DNA of 64,000 nucleotides from Isoetes taiwanensis (taxonomy: Eukaryota; Streptophyta; Lycopodiopsida; Isoetales; Isoetaceae), in NCBI GenBank assembly GCA_021234155.1, contig JAJEKV010000018.1, positions 17,990,177 to 18,054,176 on the forward strand. Direction: 5' to 3'. Within the stretch, counting starts at the first letter, position 1; each line of letters opens with the position of its first letter. Both the position numbers and the translations under genes were made by a program. Below, piece after piece: positions 38,046 through 46,740 of this stretch. Under the pieces are notes generated by a model, which saw only the letters and a list, made by a program, of their open reading frames with translations, made no database searches and was not told the origin of the DNA.

Positions 38046-38489
38046 ATATAATAAGATATCAAAGCATCTAAAGTGTGGTAGTGACAAACCGACTATAATC
38101 TACAATCACAAATATTGGTATGCTACATTCGTACCGTTTATTTGAGCTGCTGGTTTAAGGACCGTGATTACTTACTGATATCTGGCGTGCAAAGAGGTAC
38201 TGCCGAACGTCAAATTCTCGAAATGAATCCTTCAGTGCAAACTGCATGATTTCCGATTGACATCCAACAGTGCAGCAAGATGAAACCTGGAAAAATGTGT
38301 GCCCAAACTATGGAAATGATCAACGCCTAAATTGTTCAAGAGCTCAACATCCTCCTGCACCCCAGTACCTCAGCCATTGCCACAGCAACGGGACCCATCC
38401 ATCAGAAAAATCACACGTTTATTGCTTGCTTCAAAACAAAAACCATGTATAAAAACAAGACCCTCAGCACATGTTAAAATTCTCACATG

Positions 38490-39745
38490 CTAAGCTTTCT
38501 GGATCATCGTCAACTCCTGAATAGAAACTGCCGAGCTGCCAGCACTTTCACTAGAACGAACAACCACACCATGCTCTCTAAACAGAGAATCTAACTCTTT
38601 ATCATCCAGTTCACTACTATCTTCTGATTCCGTATCCAGATCCTATAAAACAGAACATAAATATCGCCTTGGAATGTATGGCACTAAACACTTCATTACA
38701 AAATATTTTATGGACATATATGCAGTGACCGTGGTAACTAGCCATCGATAACCCTGAATAATGTGCTGAAAGACTTCATTTCATGCTCAAAAGTACATAA
38801 GTACTCATGCTAACTGTCAAATTCCCTGACTAATATTAAGTGACATGCAGGATGACTTGATGTTCAGCAACATAACATTTAATATCGTTTTATATGCCTT
38901 TTGAAAGTGTTGCTCTTAGATCCACACATGAGATTAATAGAGGATTTCCCATGTGGCATGTAAGAGAGTTAGGGATTTGATTTTATGCTAGCCAGACGCA
39001 TGTTCAAGATAGTGTTAAAAATAATACACTATTCAAGTTTGTGCTGGAAGAGCCAAAATCATGTTCAAGCATATCCAACACAACCTTTGAAATGCAAGGA
39101 AATGTCTAAGTTCGTCCATGGGTTAAAGCATACAGAAAAATAGAAAAAAACAGAGATTTACCTCATCTTCGTCCTCAAAATCCTCTTCTTCATAGTTTTT
39201 GCCCTCTTCTTGGACATTATCTGACGCTGTTGAGTGGTCATGTGGCAATGGTTGTGAGAAACCACAAATTATCCCCGGCTGATGCCGCCTAATAAATCTG
39301 AGCTGGGGAGAAGTATTGAAGATCTTGGTCAATTTACAAGGATTGCTGATGGCAAAACGAGGCACCCAGAATGGCCGCTGTGCAAACGGAATAACAAATT
39401 CTATGGTTAGTATTATTACCAGTTCTGCATTTCTATGGTTCAGCATTTCTGGCTGAATGGATCTCATATTCTCACATTTCAAAAATCGACCAAATATAAA
39501 GAAAAATTCCTGATGTCCGCATTATGGGTCAAGTGCCTGATAGAAACATTATAATGCACAGTGCCTGATAGAAACTCCACTTCCAATTCATAGACATTTC
39601 GAAGTGGCACTGTGCATGTAGATAAAAAATTTGCAGGAGCCGGATCTTCATCCCCCAGTGTCTACTCTTTGACGCCAAGAACGAATGCTCTGACCATGGC
39701 TATAGCAGGAATAAGGCTCCAAATATCTATGGCGGCAGCAGCAGC
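38490..39745 (-). pseudogene. Unidentified gene fragment with acidic tail, 2-3 exons
   Basis: I do not recognise the family. Two exons join cleanly. Exon 39162-39377 (216 bases, acceptor TTTGCACAG, donor GAG|GTAAAT) encodes RPFWVPRFAISNPCKLTKIF and ends in a Glu/Asp-rich run. Exon 38490-38642 (acceptor TTTTATAG) continues in phase 0 with DLDTESEDSSELDDKELDSL and ends in IQELTMIQKA and a stop at 38490-38492. Upstream, 39545-39745 has coding character (AIDIWSLIPAIAMVRAF, then EDPAPANFLSTCTVPLRNVY) but carries an in-frame TAG. It also has a ~28-base tandem duplication near 39540-39592 that damages its 3' edge. The sequence above 39830 is unrelated repeat, so the 5' part of the gene is missing. 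The product would be an acidic-tailed, probably soluble protein; no function is proposed. Confidence 0.45.
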
Positions 39746-39850
39746 ATTGCATAGAATACATGCCCAGGGTGCCGGTTAGTTAGTTTCCACACCAGCTGCC
39801 GAGCAACAATCGCGACCGCCAGTTTACAGCCAAGAGCAGAGCAGGTTTTG

Positions 39851-39894
39851 AGCAGTCACCAGCATATCCTAAGTATATTCTAGCATATACTTGG
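39851..39894 (+). repeat. Palindromic edge motif, copy 1
   Basis: The stretch from AGCAGTCACCAG to GCATATACTTGG resembles 60115-60158 at roughly four bases in five. Both contain an internal GTATAT...ATATAC inverted repeat. It lies just right of the first gene-fragment cluster. Confidence 0.5.
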
Positions 39895-39904
39895 GCAACC
39901 TAAA

Positions 39905-40220
39905 AAATTATAAGATTTTACAACTTTTTTTTTATTATTCTAGAAGGTTCTATGTTCTAGAATACCCTGGACCTTCTAGGACATTCTAGATTCTTCTACA
40001 ACATGCTAGAAGTTCTAGAAGTTTCTAGAAGACGCTAGGTTCTTCTAGAATAAAGTTTAGATTGCCTTAGATTTCATAAACGTTTTCTACTTTCTACAAC
40101 TTTCTATAAGATTTACAACTTTTTTTTATTATTCTAGAAGGTTCTATGTTCTAGAACCCCCTGAGACTTTCTAGAACATTCTAGATTCTTCTAGAACATG
40201 CTAGAAGGTTCTAGACGTTT
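39905..40220 (+). repeat. TTCTAGAA repeat unit 1, left part
   Basis: Left part of a ~710-bp repeat unit that is tandemly repeated at 42390-43100. It contains two subunits of 'ctttctacaactttctataag...ttattattctagaagg', then TTCTAGAA-rich text. It is interrupted at 40221 by a probable solo LTR and continues at 41735. A phased run of ten pentamers occupies 40169-40216. Confidence 0.8.
40169..40216. promoter_or_regulatory. HSE-like phased pentamer array
   Basis: Ten pentamers in exact 5-bp register; seven match TTC or GAA exactly and the others differ by one base (GAT, TGC, GAC). The last unit is cut by the LTR insertion. The match to the heat-shock-element consensus is seen; function is not shown. 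Confidence 0.5.
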
Positions 40221-41734
40221 TGTGACGTTCCATATATTTATACGGTGTATGTCTAAATATACTGACACGTCACGGGCCGAGGATACGCCATCATGGGGGT
40301 ATGTCGCCTAACCACAAAGGATTAATTTAGCTATGCTAAATTAATAAGGGTTTAATTAAGGGATAAGCCTAATTAACTTAATTAAGCTAATTAATTAATT
40401 CAATAGAGGACACCTGGCCAAACTCGATTGGCCAGGAGAAGGATGCCAATTTGAGGCAGCAGATTGGATCCCTATCCCAATTTGCCCCAAATCGAACCCA
40501 CGAGCAGGAGCAGCTGAGCGCCCAGCCTATTCGAGTATGGAGATCCCACATGACAATGGTTCCAACCGTAATTCGGGTTAGTGAATAGGTTAACTTGGTA
40601 TTTCTAGGGTCAGCGCCTCTGCCAGGCTTCTTTGTTGATCTTTGATGTTGAATAACCTTTGTTTGATAGTTAGAACTGTTCTTTGCTCTTGATTATGTAC
40701 TGTGATGGATGGATGTATCTTTGGTGTCATCTCTGTTAGTTCTTCCAGAAAACAGGGATTAAGGGGGGTAGAGACCTCTGAAACCTATGTTATTTAGTAT
40801 GCTCCTATTAGCTCCAGTAATACCCCTTAATTGCGGCCTGTGTACAAGATCCCACCGAGCTGTGGAATCTATGGCATCATTGAAGCACCAGATAAGAGGT
40901 CGTGGTGATGAAGTGTGGGGTGGGGTTTCGCCTGAGCATAAAAGGCTATGGGGACTCCTTCAGTGAGCTAGGCCTAATAGTCGGTCACGTAGAGGGCCGG
41001 GTATGGGTCTAACACTCCCTGGGTACAGTGGTGTGATCATCTTGTACTTTGAAGATAAAGTTAGGGGAGTAAGTCGGGTACGGAAGGAGATGCTGATGGA
41101 TCTCCTCCTCTAGTTCACCCATGGATTCACTGCGACTCTGGAAAGGGACACTTCTCTGACCTGCCTCGTCGGACCGGGGAGATGTAACCCGGAGTAGTCC
41201 TGAAGGGTGATTCCTTGGGATTGCGTCTCCGGAAGGCTACAATGGCGCCATAGCTTGACTCAGCTCATCTGCAAAGTGTGCACAGGAGGGGCGGATGGAG
41301 TGGACAACCCTAGCCAATGTTCTATGCCAGCCAATGCCATGTTAAGATTATGTCTGCTGATCTCCTGAGACCTAGCTGTCAGTCGATCCCCATTGGAGTC
41401 TGAGCCGGGGTAGAACCTTGGGTTTGGAATGTTTTCATTAGCATTAGATGTATCTTCTCTGTTATCGTCTGTTGGATGGATGTGCCACCCTTCGTGGTGG
41501 TTATTTATTATATGATTATGCTGTGTGCTAACCTTGTATTCACGCTTCCGCGACTTAGGAGCCCCATTGAAGGCGTGGGCCGAATGACACCTCCGTGTCC
41601 TTCACCCGGGCATCTTGCTATGGATGGTCCGAGTTAGACGGAGGGCCCTGCTCATGGTGAGCTGATTGCCATGGGAGGGGGAAGGCCCTGTATGTATACG
41701 TCCGGAGCGCCGTATATATCCAATGAGCATCACA
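40221..41734. mobile_element. Probable solo LTR (1514 bp)
   Basis: The insertion begins TGTGACGTTC and ends GAGCATCACA, a TG...CA terminus with imperfect inverted ends. It is flanked by CGTTT (40216-40220) and AGTTT (41735-41739). The second copy of the host repeat has the unbroken sequence TTCTAGAAGTTTTTGGAAG at the matching place (42694-42712), so the empty site is visible and the 5-base duplication (AGTTT, one later mutation) is supported. No open frame of interest is found inside. It includes an AT-rich 'ttaattaattaa' stretch near 40380 and moderately GC-rich text after 40800. A single long terminal repeat left by recombination of an LTR retrotransposon is the simplest reading. Confidence 0.65.
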
Positions 41735-42133
41735 AGTTTTTAGAAGCTTCTAGATTCTTCTAGAAGTTCTAGGAAGCCCTTGAATTTTCCAGAAAATTCC
41801 ATAATTTTTGGAACATCCTAGAACTTTCTGGAGCAGTCTAGAACTTTATTCTAGATAGCCAAGAACTAGAATGCTTATTCTCATCTGGATAGCTTCCTTA
41901 TATATTGGAAAAGGAGGCTCTTTTTTGCATCTACGCATGTGGGATATATGTGCACCCTAAATTCTAGAACAATCTTGAACATTCTAGAACTATTAAGGTT
42001 TGAGGTAAGCTTAACAAGAAAAAAGCATGTATATATTCTTGAATGGAAGTGTGGAAAGTTGATTAAGGGATTTTCCTAAACTCCCTTTGTGTGGGGGAGG
42101 GGACCGAGGGTTCAATTCTTCCTAATACAAAAT
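41735..42133 (+). repeat. TTCTAGAA repeat unit 1, right part
   Basis: Continuation of unit 1 after the LTR. It runs through 'ggaagcccttgaattttcc', 'cttatatattggaaaaggag' and 'gcatctacgcatgtgggata' to 'ttcaattcttcctaatac', matching 42705-43095 of unit 2. The run 41738-41765 holds six phased HSE-like pentamers. Confidence 0.8.
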
Positions 42134-42259
42134 TTTGGCTAAATCCATTAGATTTATGAGAATTCTTTAGATTCACTTAGATTGTGTGAAATTCCCTTAG
42201 TTCTAGAACATTGTAGCTAGAACATTCTAAAAGGTTCAATGTTCTAGGAGATTTTGATA

Positions 42260-42307
42260 TTCTAGAAAGTTCTAGAATGTTGTAGAACATTTTAGAATGT
42301 TCTAGAA
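42260..42307. promoter_or_regulatory. HSE-like phased pentamer array
   Basis: Ten alternating TTC/GAA pentamers in a 5-bp register with two single-base deviations (TTG, TTT). It is the close counterpart of 33064-33111. Confidence 0.5.
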
Positions 42308-42477
42308 TAAGATTTCTTTATATTTCTATAGATTCTCTTATGTTTTATGAGATTGCATTAGATTTCGTAAAAATTATTTACTTTCTACAACTTTTTATAA
42401 GATTTTACAACTTTTTTTATTATTCTAGAAGGTTCCATGTTCTAGAACCCCCTGGGACCTTCTAGGACAGTCTAAAC

Positions 42478-42535
42478 TTCTAGAACATGCTAGAAGGTTC
42501 TAGAAGTTTCTAGAAAGTTCTAGGTTCTTCTAGAA
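42478..42535. promoter_or_regulatory. HSE-like phased pentamer array, 12 units
   Basis: Twelve consecutive pentamers in register; ten are exact TTC or GAA and two deviate (TGC, GGT). This is the most perfect long array in the window. Natural heat-shock elements usually have three to six units. Confidence 0.5.
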
Positions 42536-42652
42536 TAAGGTTTAGATTGCCTTAGATTTCGTAAACTTTTTCTACTTTCTACAACTTTCTATAAGATTTT
42601 ACAACTTTTTTTATTATTCTAGAAAGTTTTATGTTCTAGAACCCCATAAGAC

Positions 42653-42720
42653 TTCTAAAACATTCTAGATTCTTCTAGAACATGCTAGAAGGTTCTAGAA
42701 GTTTTTGGAAGATTCTAGGT
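42653..42720. promoter_or_regulatory. HSE-like phased pentamer array, 14 units
   Basis: Fourteen pentamers keep the 5-bp register over 68 bases; nine are exact and five deviate by one or two bases (AAA, GAT, TGC, TTT, GGT). It includes the position equivalent to the solo-LTR target site of unit 1. Confidence 0.5.
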
Positions 42721-43100
42721 ATTCTAGAAGTTCTAGGAAGCCCTTGAATTTTCCAGAACATCCTAAAACTTTCTGGAGCATTTTAGAACTTCATTCTAGA
42801 ACTTTCTAGCCAAGAACCAGAAAGCTTATTCTCATCGGGATAGCTTCCTTATATATTGGAAAAGGAGGCTCTTTTTTGCATCTACGCATGTGGGATATAT
42901 GTGCAAACCCTAAATTCTAGAACAATCCCAAATATTTTAGAACTATTAGGGTTTGAGTACCCTTAGCAAGAAAAAAAGCACATATATATTTCTGAATGGA
43001 AATGTGGAAAGTTAGTTAAGATGTTCCCCCCAAATCCCCCTTGTAAAGGTGAGGGGACCGGGGGTTCAATTCCTCCCTAATACAAAAATTTTGGCTAAAG

Positions 43101-43500
43101 TTTGGGAGATCCCCAAACAAATGGACGGTCAAGATGGGCCACCGGGGCATGAGAAAGCCGGAAGCCATCGATCTCGACGGTGAGATCATTTGAGCGAATG
43201 GGCGCCGTGGATCCCGGGATCCGATATATAATGGAAGCTTCTGGAAGCCACCACTAGAAATTACTATTATATTATATTATATTATGATATATTATGATAT
43301 GATATGATATGATATATCTATAGTGGTTTGATAGTAATTAATTATGACGTTTTTTAGGTGCCTTATGAGTAACCACTATGAATAGCTACATCCTTTTAGG
43401 TGATAACTATGGATAATTACCATGACAATTAATTCAGCATTGAAAACCATGCTATGAACCACAATCATTTTATATCATCTTCTTTTTTATTTTGGGATGG
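43101..43500. repeat. AT microsatellite and spacer
   Basis: A compound ATATT/ATATG microsatellite occupies about 43262-43318 ('attatattatattatgatat'-type units). The flanks show no gene. Confidence 0.7.
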
Positions 43501-43517
43501 CTTTGGTTGGCGTGCCA

Positions 43518-43551
43518 GGAACGCCGCATGTAACGCTGCATGCGGCGTTCC
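43518..43551. repeat. Perfect 13-bp-stem hairpin
   Basis: GGAACGCCGCATG, an 8-base loop, then CATGCGGCGTTCC: a GC-rich perfect inverted repeat. It lies within the start of a short open frame and is followed by C runs. It could be a strong RNA or cruciform structure; no role is visible. Confidence 0.75.
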
Positions 43552-43559
43552 CGATCCCC

Positions 43560-43840
43560 CTTGCGGGATGCCGAAATACAAATTTTGAATTTTCGAGATT
43601 TTTCTACAGCCTCGGCCTCGGCTCGCCTTATCTACATTTTGATGCTGCTGCTGCGTCTCAAGCGAGCGCCTACAAGGTAGGATGCCGAAGCCTTTTAATC
43701 TTCTTGAGACTGATTATTTTCTTGACCCCTTCATCCCCTTACGATTTTCTATTTCAGTTTTGCAGTGGCAGACTGGACCATTACTGGAATATTGGAATCA
43801 CTGCCGATAAAATTTTGGAGCATCTGCTGCAGATGTAGAG
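43560..43840 (+). other. Exon-like open stretch, unidentified
   Basis: An open + strand stretch with plausible splice sites. The first part ends SASAYK at a GTAGGA donor near 43677. The second part follows an acceptor (CTATTTCAG, near 43756) and encodes FCSGRLDHYWNIGITADKIL before a stop. The family is not recognised. The LINE at 43922 would lie downstream in the same transcription unit if this is a real gene. Confidence 0.2.
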
Positions 43841-44217
43841 CTTCAATCTGCAGTGCAAATGCCTCCCATACCTTAGTTTCATTTTTCAGGTCTCACATCC
43901 CTTGCATCGTTTTTTGGTATGTTTTTTTTTTTTTTGGAAGAAACGACAGAGATTGTATTACTATATGGGAAAATTACATAGTCATACATACAAAAAAAAC
44001 CATTGCAGGCATCAACCTTACAATGGAAAAATGGTGATGGCTGGAGTAAAACCATCACAATCCTTTAAGGGAAGGATACCCACTCAAAAAAGGATCACTT
44101 TTTAAAATAGTTCAGAAAAGAGAAGACTTAGTCTAGTATTCTGGTCAACACTTCACAGAATATCAGGTACCCCCTCGAGAGTGATTATAGAAAAGGCCTC
44201 CTCTGTGTGGATGAACA

Positions 44218-44836
44218 TCAGATCATCCAATTCATTCGGCCATAGCCTGTTGAATCCAAAAGGTACATGATCCAGGCGTCCCGGGCGTCTTCATGAATTT
44301 TCAGCTTGGCTTGGAAATAAGGTTTTATCTCAGGATTGAACCTCCAGAGATCTTCATCGCCCAGCAGCCGAGTAAAGGTAATGCAGCTGATGACCTCAGT
44401 TTTGAGCCAGAAAAGAGCATCTATGGTCTCCATAGCCGATAAAGGAGCAGTAGCAGGATCTACCTCACGGGCATGTCCTCCCGCATTCAGCAGAAGCTCT
44501 GTCAAACAAAGAGTCCACATCATTAAAAAGCAGAGTGAAAAACTGAAAGAAACCATTGAAGGTTCCCAAGGAATCCCATTGTCTGTCATAATTCAAGCCC
44601 TGTTTTGCCTTGTGAGCCATGACAGCCTCAGCTAGGAGGACCTGAAAGGAAGCTTTAAGCTTATTCAAACTTGGGGCCGATCCAGAGATGGCCACCTCAT
44701 TCCTATGTTTCCATATGGCCCAGCAGGTAAGGGTCCGGATGGTCCCTTTGAAAGGGGAGTTCTGATTTAGATATTGTAGCAAGGATGCCTCATCAGAGGG
44801 TATTTGTTGTACCAGAGGTTGGATCCATTGCCACAA
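44218..44836 (-). pseudogene. LINE ORF2 C-terminal continuation, frameshifted
   Basis: After the break near 44820 the same protein continues in another frame (44465-44836) with MWQWIQPLVQQI and CWAIWKHRNEVA, the usual tail of plant L1-type ORF2 after the zinc-binding block. A third frame (44218-44560) then carries further coding-like text (TFTRLLGDEDLWRFNP). Two frame changes in 600 bases, against none in the preceding 1.9 kb, suggest recent single indels. Confidence 0.6.
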
Positions 44837-46740
44837 AAGGGAGAGCCAGACTTGTCTCCCTTAAGCCACAGCCCAATGGGCATAAATCTGAAACTTGATT
44901 GTTGAATTGGGCCCTGAAACCATTTGTCTTTAGACTTTTGTTCAACAATAGCCACCTGAAGAGCCCAACTTTATTAGCACATTGAAGTTTCCACCCCTGT
45001 CTTATAATTGTGATGGCTAGGTCCTGCTGGCAGCCCCAGGCTCTGCTCACTTTTAATTGAGACCTATCCAAGAGCAGACTGTAAATTTTTGAAACCTTAT
45101 ATGGTAGCCCGCCACACGTCCAGTTTTGAGCACAATTTGCTTGCCCCACTGGGTTCCGAGTTAGAGCAGCATAAATGCTCCTATTTGTATCCGTGTCAGG
45201 CAATATTGAGGTAAGGTCACACCACTCTTTCCACTTATCATTATTCTTCATAGAACTAATAGTATGAAGACCTGCATGGCACCATTCCTTATATTTAAGA
45301 GGATGTTTGAGGGCCAAACATCCCTCGTCTTCTTCAGTCAAGTCCTGATGCCAAAAGAAGCCAAAGTCATCATTAATAGAACTTAGAGGCCGAGCTCTAA
45401 AGCAGGGCGATGCCTGGTTCCATGCAGATAAAATTCTTCTCAAAATTTTGGATGTGCCTGGGGCAGCTTTGAGCTGAAAGAAAGCTGAGTCAGGAAGTTG
45501 ATGAGGGAGAGAAGGAGACCCCACCAGAGATGTAACCTCCAACCAGTACTTTACTAATTTTAAGGCTGGAGAGGGGGCATTGGACATTAGTGATCTCCAA
45601 ACTAACTTTGCAGCCAAGGCTTGTGCTTGGACAAATAAGTCTTTGCAGCCTAGGCCTCCTTCCCTCTTGGGAAGAGTCAAATTATCCCAGGATACCATTC
45701 TAGCACCTTGCCAGATGTAGTCCCTCATAGCTGACTCTAACTTTCTATAGGAGGATTTATCAGCAATGATGGCTGAAGAAAAGAAAATATGTGTGCTTGC
45801 AATCACACTGTTGACAATCTCGACTCTTCCTGCAAGAGAGAGGGATTTTGGATACATCTGTATCTTTTTCCTCATCCTGTTGACAATGGGGTCCCACAGC
45901 CCTGCCAAGTTCATGTTTACTGCCAAAGGGAGGCCAAGCAATTTAGTGACAGTTCTGTGTCCTGTGACCTTTATTCCATGAATCTCATCTTCCTCTGATT
46001 GCAGGACAATTGTGCTTTTGTTTTTGTTCAGTTGAACTCCAGAGGCACCCCCAAAAAGATTTAGCATCTGCAGGAAGTTTGGAAGACTGGTTCTATCATT
46101 CTGGAGAAAGGCAAATGTATCATCTGCATACTGCATTATTGAGAAATCTCCCAAATTCTGTGGCAGTTGAAGACATTTAATTTCTTTGGCAGCCAGAAGA
46201 GACAGAGTATCCCTCGTGGCCATTTCAGCAACTATCAGAAAAAGATAGGGGGCCAAGGGACAACCCTGTCTAACCCCTTTTTTACACTCAAAAAACTTTG
46301 ATGGAGTACCATTCACTAGAACTGCAGAGCAGCAAGCAACATTCAAACTATGCACCCTGCTAATAACTTTGTCAGAAAATCCTAAATGTGTCATTCCTTT
46401 GTACAGAAATCTCCAATGAATGGTATCATAAGCACGTCTGAAGTCCAATTTGACCAACATACAATTTTGTTTGGAGAAGAGATTCCAGTGCAGTCCCTCA
46501 TGGGCTCCAACAAAGTTGTCTAAAATACTTCTCCCTGGAAGAAATGCAGATTGTACTGGGTTGATGATTTTTTGTAAGGTCTCCTTGATTCTATTTGCTA
46601 GAATCTTTGCCAGGATCTTGTAGGTGGAATTTGTAAGGGAGATTGGCCTCCAATCAGAGAAAGAGGCAGGAGCATCTACCTTGGAAATAAGGGCAATTAA
46701 CCCAGCATTTATTGCAGGGTGAAGTTTAGGAGCAGTATGT
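44793..46740 (-). CDS. LINE reverse transcriptase (ORF2, 5'-partial)
   Basis: The frame is open without interruption from the truncation point for about 650 codons. In order it shows: SDWRPISLTNSTYKILAKIL; QSAFLPGRSI; motif A VKLDFRRAYDT; motif B GVRQGCPLAPYLF; catalytic motif C QYADDTF; motif D QLNKNKST; and KLLGLPL after it. Further on are LPKREGGLGCKDL and a DLCPLGCGLRETS zinc-binding start. The YADD aspartates and motif A aspartate are intact. A frameshift near 44815-44835 separates this from its C-terminal continuation. The lack of an ORF1 and endonuclease makes it incapable of autonomous movement, but the long open frame implies a fairly recent insertion compared with the other LINE remnants here. 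Confidence 0.9.

Larger units (their letters stand above)
42134..43100 (+). repeat. TTCTAGAA repeat unit 2 with left extension
   Basis: Uninterrupted copy. Its first ~240 bases (42140-42375) match 32945-33175. The remainder matches unit 1. It ends with 'gggttcaattcctccctaata' and 'attttggcta', text that also ends unit 1. It has no coding capacity. Confidence 0.8.
43922..46740 (-). mobile_element. 5'-truncated LINE insertion with poly(A) tail
   Basis: The element runs right to left. Its 3' end is marked by a run of 14 T on the + strand (43922-43935), i.e. a poly(A) tail on the element's strand. Its 5' end is abrupt, inside the reverse-transcriptase region, at about 46740. GTATGTTTT occurs at 43917-43925 and at 46735-46743, a possible 9-base target-site duplication, though its T part overlaps the tail. 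The first ORF, endonuclease and N-terminal RT segments are absent. It is an L1-type plant LINE by gene content. Confidence 0.75.

Noticed and set aside
42100-42125. T-arm-like 'gggttcaattc' near the end of the TTCTAGAA units (also 43066)
   Set aside because: No cloverleaf can be formed around either copy; it is part of the repeat's shared end.
45766-45998. Plus-strand frames opposite the LINE reverse transcriptase
   Set aside because: Antisense shadows of a well-supported coding region.
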